DNA of 64,000 bases from NCBI RefSeq assembly GCF_036016955.1, contig NZ_JAYWXI010000003.1:62001-126000 (forward strand), written 5' to 3'. Positions 60,590 through 64,000 of this stretch are shown here, piece after piece. Every line of letters starts with the position of its first letter. Within the stretch, counting starts at the first letter, position 1. The stretch comes from JAYWXI01 sp036016955 (GTDB taxonomy: Bacteria > Bacteroidota > Bacteroidia > Flavobacteriales > Weeksellaceae). Under the pieces are notes generated by a model. That model had not been told where the DNA came from and did not search any database. It saw only the letters and a list, made by a program, of their open reading frames with translations. Both the position numbers and the translations under genes were made by a program.

Positions 60590-61876
60590 ATGTCAACTTA
60601 TGTGGTAGTCGGTCTTCAGTATGGTGATGAAGGCAAGGGGAAAATTACGGATGTTTTATCGGCTAAATCGGACTATGTGGTTCGGTTTCAGGGAGGCGAT
60701 AATGCTGGTCATACGGTTTATGTCGGAGATGAAAAATTTGTATTGCATCTTCTTCCTTCCGGAGTATTGCAATGCAAAGGAAAATGTGTGATAGCCAACG
60801 GAGTGGTGGTAAATCCCAAGTCTTTCATCAAAGAAATCAGTCAAATTGAGGCGAAAGGCATGAAAACCGATCATATTTTCATTTCCAGACGGGCGCATGT
60901 GATTATGCCTTACCATATTTTGCTGGATACTTATCGGGAGGAAGAGGCCGGAGGGACGGAAATCGGGACTACCAAAAAAGGCATTGGTCCTTGTTATGAA
61001 GACAAAATCGCACGGGTGGGAATCCGAATGGTCGATCTTCTGAATCCGGAGGTCTTGAGAGAAAAAATAGAGAAAAACCTTCGGGTAAAAAATGCACTTT
61101 TCGAAAAATATTTCGGGAAGCCTACTTTGGATATCGATGAAATTTACAATGAGTTTTTAGAGATTGGTAAGCAACTTCAGCACCGCATCGTGGATACGGA
61201 ATTGGAGTTGAACGAAGCGATTAAGGCTGGGAAAAACGTTCTTTTTGAGGGAGCGCAGGCTTTGATGTTGGATATTGATTTCGGGACTTATCCTTTTGTA
61301 ACGTCCTCTTCGCCTTCTACGGGGGGCGTTTGTGCGGGGGCTGGGGTTCCTCCCACGGCGTTGGAGAATCTCATCGGAGTGTCTAAGGCGTATACCACGC
61401 GTGTGGGGAATGGGCCTTTTCCATCGGAGCTTCATGACGATTTGGGCGAACACATCCGTAAAGTGGGGCACGAATTTGGAGCAACGACGGGGCGTCCGAG
61501 ACGTACGGGATGGTTGGATTTGGTTTCTTTGAAGCACGCGTGCATGATTAACGGGATTAATAATCTTGTGATTACAAAACTGGATGTGCTTACCGGAATC
61601 AAACCGCTGAAAATCGTAACCAAATACAAAACGGAAGACGGGAAAATCATTGATTATTTCACCTCTTCGACCACAAAGCTTTACAAGTATGAACCTATTT
61701 ATGAAGAATTGGAAGGATGGGACGAAGATATTACAAAAGTGAGAAGCTATGACGAACTTCCGGTTAATGCAAAAAAATACATCGAATTTATAGAGAAATA
61801 TTTGGGGATTAATGTTTATTTGGTTTCGGTTGGTCCTGAGCGAAGTCAGAATATTATCAGAAAAGAGCTTTTTTAA
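60590..61876 (+). CDS. purA: Adenylosuccinate synthetase
   Basis: Joins IMP and aspartate with GTP in the AMP branch of purine synthesis. The 428-residue protein starts with the GTP-binding loop YGDEGKGK (about 10-17), has the IMP-loop segment GGDNAGHTVYV, TTKKGIGPCYEDKIAR, FEGAQALMLDIDFGTYPFVTSS and the C-terminal GATTGRPRRTGWLDL, all canonical. Length is standard. Single gene with its own promoter and terminator; tonB follows after a 216-bp AT-rich gap. Confidence 0.97.
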   Translation: MSTYVVVGLQYGDEGKGKITDVLSAKSDYVVRFQGGDNAGHTVYVGDEKFVLHLLPSGVLQCKGKCVIANGVVVNPKSFIKEISQIEAKGMKTDHIFISRRAHVIMPYHILLDTYREEEAGGTEIGTTKKGIGPCYEDKIARVGIRMVDLLNPEVLREKIEKNLRVKNALFEKYFGKPTLDIDEIYNEFLEIGKQLQHRIVDTELELNEAIKAGKNVLFEGAQALMLDIDFGTYPFVTSSSPSTGGVCAGAGVPPTALENLIGVSKAYTTRVGNGPFPSELHDDLGEHIRKVGHEFGATTGRPRRTGWLDLVSLKHACMINGINNLVITKLDVLTGIKPLKIVTKYKTEDGKIIDYFTSSTTKLYKYEPIYEELEGWDEDITKVRSYDELPVNAKKYIEFIEKYLGINVYLVSVGPERSQNIIRKELF

Positions 61877-61896
61877 CGCTTTTTACAATGATTTTT

Positions 61897-61931
61897 ATAA
61901 GTCTTGTTCCTTTGGGATGAGGCTTTTTTAA
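61897..61931 (+). terminator. Terminator after purA
   Basis: AAGTCTTGTTCC and GGGATGAGGCTT arms with several G-U pairs, followed by a T run. The remaining gap to tonB is AT-rich without recognised features. Confidence 0.6.
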
Positions 61932-62092
61932 ATTTTATTATTTTTATTTATTAAGATATTTTTATGCTTTTGTCTATTTGAGTTTGTTTTTGGCAAGATT
62001 ATTGATTTTAAATAATTGAAATTTTATAATAATTTTATTTTTATTGTTAAATAAATTTTTATTTTAAATTAAAATAACTAAAAAACAAACAA

Positions 62093-62935
62093 ATGATGAG
62101 AAACTGGTTTAGAAATTCGGATTTTAATCTTGACGACATTGTCTTTGAAGGACGAAACAAAAGGTATGGAGCGTATGCCATAAGGCGGGATTCGGAGAAT
62201 ATCATGGCTAAATCCATGTTTTTTGGGGTGGCTTTGTTTGTTTCCGCTGCGGCAATTCCCTTTGTTTACAATCAACTTAAAACCCCGACAAGTTTGGCAA
62301 CTCCCGATTTATCGGGAAATCACGATCTCCATCAGATTGATTTGATTGATAAGGTTATTCTTCCGCCGCCTGCGACGGCTCCGCAAAAGCAAGAAAGCCG
62401 GAAGGTTTTTAATTCTACGGTGCCCACTCCTACGAAAACCGTTAACAAGGTGGAGCAGCCTTCAGCTAAAACTTCCGATTACGACAAAGCGGTGGCCGGT
62501 TTAGAAAATCAGGAAGGTGTCGAAAAGCCTTCTTCCAGCCACTCGCCTATCGTTACCCCAGGAATTTCGGATCTTCCCGTGGTTCCTACGGCCACTCCTC
62601 CGGCTCCGGCTCCTGCAGACGACAATCTCTATACTAAGGTTGATGTGGAAGCCGCCTATAAGGGTGGGATTGATTTATTCCGAAATCGGGTGATGAATGG
62701 TTTTGATGTTTCGGCATTCTCAGGTTCGGGAGAGGTTCTTAAAACCACGATTATTTTTGTGGTGGAAAAAGACGGGCGTATTTCCTCCGTAAAAGCCGAA
62801 GGTCCGGACGAGGCATTTAATCGAGAAGCCGAACGTACAATCCGAAAAATTAAAGGAACGTGGACTCCTGCAAAAATCGACGGTCAAAGCGTGAGAAGCT
62901 ATTTTAGGTTTCCTATTTCAATGAAATTTGAATAA
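62093..62935 (+). CDS. tonB: TonB-family energy transducer
   Basis: TonB passes proton-motive force from ExbBD to outer-membrane receptors. The 280-residue protein has a cytosolic N-terminal stretch with the Bacteroidota motif IVFEGRNKRYGAYAIRR (about 18-34), a single transmembrane helix (about 41-60), a Pro/Ala/Thr-rich periplasmic spacer (about 65-180) and a C-terminal TonB domain (about 190-280, TIIFVVEKDGRISSVK, RTIRKIKGTWTPAKIDGQ, ending FPISMKFE). A start three bases later (ATG 62096) would also fit. exbB/exbD are not in the window. TonB target receptors are unknown; the barrel at 24274 lacks a plug and may not be one. Confidence 0.9.
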   Translation: MMRNWFRNSDFNLDDIVFEGRNKRYGAYAIRRDSENIMAKSMFFGVALFVSAAAIPFVYNQLKTPTSLATPDLSGNHDLHQIDLIDKVILPPPATAPQKQESRKVFNSTVPTPTKTVNKVEQPSAKTSDYDKAVAGLENQEGVEKPSSSHSPIVTPGISDLPVVPTATPPAPAPADDNLYTKVDVEAAYKGGIDLFRNRVMNGFDVSAFSGSGEVLKTTIIFVVEKDGRISSVKAEGPDEAFNREAERTIRKIKGTWTPAKIDGQSVRSYFRFPISMKFE

Positions 62936-62943
62936 AAACAAAA

Positions 62944-62978
62944 AACAGAGCCTTGTCAAGCATGACAGGGCTCTTTAA
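62944..62978. terminator. Terminator between tonB and the methyltransferase gene
   Basis: AGAGCCTTGTCA and TGACAGGGCTCT arms with loop AGCA; T runs on the minus side are longest, so it probably serves both converging genes. Confidence 0.85.
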
Positions 62979-63010
62979 ATTTTTAGAATTAATTCAATAA
63001 AAGAAAGCGT

Positions 63011-63697
63011 TTATCGGTAAAGGCTTACTAAATATTGGTGGTTTTGATCTTCGACTAAATGTTTGATTTTCCATCCTTTGGCGGATGAAATCGCTTGCAT
63101 TGTTGCTTTATCCAGATAAAGCCATTGAAACCAATCGGTAAATAATGATCCATACTGGTAACGATAGCTAACCTCACCATAGTAATAATCTTCGGGTTTT
63201 TCCTGTTCCTGAAACATGTAGGAAATATCGCAAGAGTCAAAAACCAGTTCGCCTTCCGGAGATAATAGTTTTTGGGCGTGATCCAAAAACGAAGCAAAAC
63301 CATCCAAATCGGAGCAAAGACCGATGCCGTTCATTAAAAGGAGTAAGGTGTCGAACGTTTCGCCAGAAAAGTTAAAAATATCATTGCAAATCACTCTCTT
63401 TACCCCTCTGTTTTTCATTACTTCACACGCTGAAGGGGATAATTCCAGAGCGGAAACTTCTTTGTTCTCCTTTTGCAGTTCCAGCGCGTGAGAGCCTGCA
63501 CCTGCTCCAATGTCCAATATTTTTCCTTGGCAAAACCTCAGTGCCTTTTTTTCCAAAAGAGGCATTTGGTTCCGCTGACGAAAATAGAGAGATACTGGCA
63601 TTTCGACCTTGGGGCCGAATGTATCATGAACAAAAAGTGGCGTACGGGATTGATCGAACCAATAATCGTAAATTGCTTTTCCCGGAAGATCTATCAT
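63011..63697 (-). CDS. Class I SAM-dependent methyltransferase
   Basis: A 228-residue cytoplasmic methyltransferase. Motif I is ILDIGAGAGSHALELQKENK (about 60-80), followed by a motif II/post-I acidic strand VSALELSPSACEVMK and IVCNDIFNFSGETFDTLLLLMNG in the family order. The N-terminal helix (MIDLPGKAIYDYWFDQSR) precedes the fold. Substrate is not identifiable; similar proteins methylate small molecules or proteins. It has its own -7 box 14 nt upstream and is transcribed towards tonB. Confidence 0.85.
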   Translation of the reverse strand: MIDLPGKAIYDYWFDQSRTPLFVHDTFGPKVEMPVSLYFRQRNQMPLLEKKALRFCQGKILDIGAGAGSHALELQKENKEVSALELSPSACEVMKNRGVKRVICNDIFNFSGETFDTLLLLMNGIGLCSDLDGFASFLDHAQKLLSPEGELVFDSCDISYMFQEQEKPEDYYYGEVSYRYQYGSLFTDWFQWLYLDKATMQAISSAKGWKIKHLVEDQNHQYLVSLYR

Positions 63698-63710
63698 GAA
63701 AGATTTTTTT

Positions 63711-63718
63711 CAAAGATA
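63711..63718 (-). promoter_or_regulatory. -7 box of the methyltransferase promoter
   Basis: Minus strand TATCTTTG, exact consensus. Confidence 0.55.
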
Positions 63719-63756
63719 CTGATTACCGCGGTTTTTTAGACTACGTAATATAAATT

Positions 63757-63794
63757 AAAATCCGGCTCATCTTTAAAAAAGATTGCCGGATTTA
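63757..63794 (-). terminator. Terminator of the partial TPR gene
   Basis: On the minus strand AAATCCGGC and GCCGGATTT arms with an inner A/T stem, followed by TTAATTTATATT. Confidence 0.75.
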
Positions 63795-63814
63795 ATACAC
63801 TTTTCAGAGTAAGG

Positions 63815-64000
63815 TTATTTTTTCATAGCAGCCTCTTTCTCTCTGAATTCTTTAGCTTTGGCTTCGTTGTTTGTTGATTGATACAAGCTTTTTAGCAAAG
63901 AAACCGCATCAACGTTTTTAGGGTCGGCTTCGTACCATTTTTCTGCATAAGGCAATGCTTTTGCAAACCGAGCTCGTCTGGCTTCGATGATTTTATTGGC
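63815..64000 (-). CDS. C-terminal end of a TPR-like protein (truncated at window edge)
   Basis: The last 61 residues plus stop of a minus-strand gene that begins beyond the window. The visible part is helical and TPR-like: ARRARFAKALPYAEKWYEADPKN, then VDAVSLLKSLYQSTNNEAKAKEF and a Lys-rich tail. The pattern W-Y-x-A-D-P-K-N at the turn of a repeat fits the consensus. A role cannot be given from this fragment. It ends with a terminator at 63757. Confidence 0.7.
   Translation of the reverse strand, partial: ANKIIEARRARFAKALPYAEKWYEADPKNVDAVSLLKSLYQSTNNEAKAKEFREKEAAMKK

Noticed and set aside
61964..62068. Riboswitch-like structure upstream of tonB
   Set aside because: No GC-containing conserved stems are possible in this almost pure A/T stretch.
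61877..62092. Hidden small gene or RNA in the AT-rich gap before tonB
   Set aside because: Beyond the purA terminator there is only low-complexity A/T sequence without an exact -7 box, stable stem or reading frame.
1..64000. CRISPR array, insertion sequences, prophage or integrase
   Set aside because: No spaced direct repeats, no transposase or integrase motifs and no phage structural genes were found in any frame.

Overview
The window looks like chromosomal core DNA from a member of the Bacteroidota, class Flavobacteriia, probably close to the Weeksellaceae (Chryseobacterium, Elizabethkingia, Riemerella group). The reasons are two proteins with type IX secretion (T9SS) C-terminal sorting domains, of types A and B; a Bacteroidota-style TonB; gene starts that follow A/T-rich leaders without Shine-Dalgarno sequences; and many upstream copies of the Bacteroidota -7 box TAnnTTTG. 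Genus cannot be fixed from sequence alone. I see no prophage, insertion sequence, CRISPR array, integrase or plasmid gene.

Layout. 1-8 kb: pyruvate dehydrogenase E2 with two lipoyl domains, a large T9SS-exported subtilisin-like protease, dihydrolipoyl dehydrogenase and a patatin-like lipase. 8.6-14.5 kb: a voltage-gated K+ channel carrying a zinc ribbon, the Nif3-like/coiled-coil pair, a small operon on the minus strand (MazG-like pyrophosphohydrolase, thioredoxin-like lipoprotein, DUF4230 protein) and an acyl-CoA dehydrogenase. 14.6-23 kb, plus strand: aminotransferase-kdsB; LolA-like protein, glutathione peroxidase and 3-hydroxyacyl-CoA dehydrogenase; dnaN; pheT. 23-33 kb, minus strand: a lipoprotein, a small acidic protein, tRNA-Arg(CCG), and an envelope cluster made of a T9SS type B surface protein, a giant periplasmic TPR protein and an outer-membrane barrel. 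33-41 kb: APC permease, a 52-residue membrane protein, MATE exporter, DoxX, era, dgt and an SPFH protein. 41-49 kb, minus strand: a stress-type protein, two glycosyltransferases, dapD, and sucA-sucB. 49-55 kb, minus strand: a complete glycogen-synthesis set glgB-glgA-glgC followed by an SRPBCC protein. 55-64 kb: a LEA-like helical protein, fabI, a tricorn-type protease, a lipoprotein, purA, tonB, a methyltransferase and the end of a TPR protein.

How the genes fit together. Central carbon metabolism is heavily represented: E2 and E3 of pyruvate dehydrogenase, and E1 and E2 of 2-oxoglutarate dehydrogenase, which probably shares the E3. Carbon storage (glg), fatty-acid synthesis and oxidation (fabI, acyl-CoA and hydroxyacyl-CoA dehydrogenases), LPS (kdsB), lysine/peptidoglycan precursors (dapD), purines (purA) and replication/translation (dnaN, pheT, era, dgt) complete a housekeeping region. 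The accessory flavour comes from the envelope: T9SS cargo, the TPR/barrel pair, TonB and several lipoproteins.

No clearly novel multi-gene system is proven here. The best leads are the type B protein/TPR/plug-less barrel cluster, the K+ channel fused to a zinc ribbon, a zinc ribbon that has lost all its cysteines, two genes whose -7 boxes almost touch the start codon (possible leaderless mRNAs), the 52-residue membrane protein, and an 11-residue repeat protein resembling LEA proteins.
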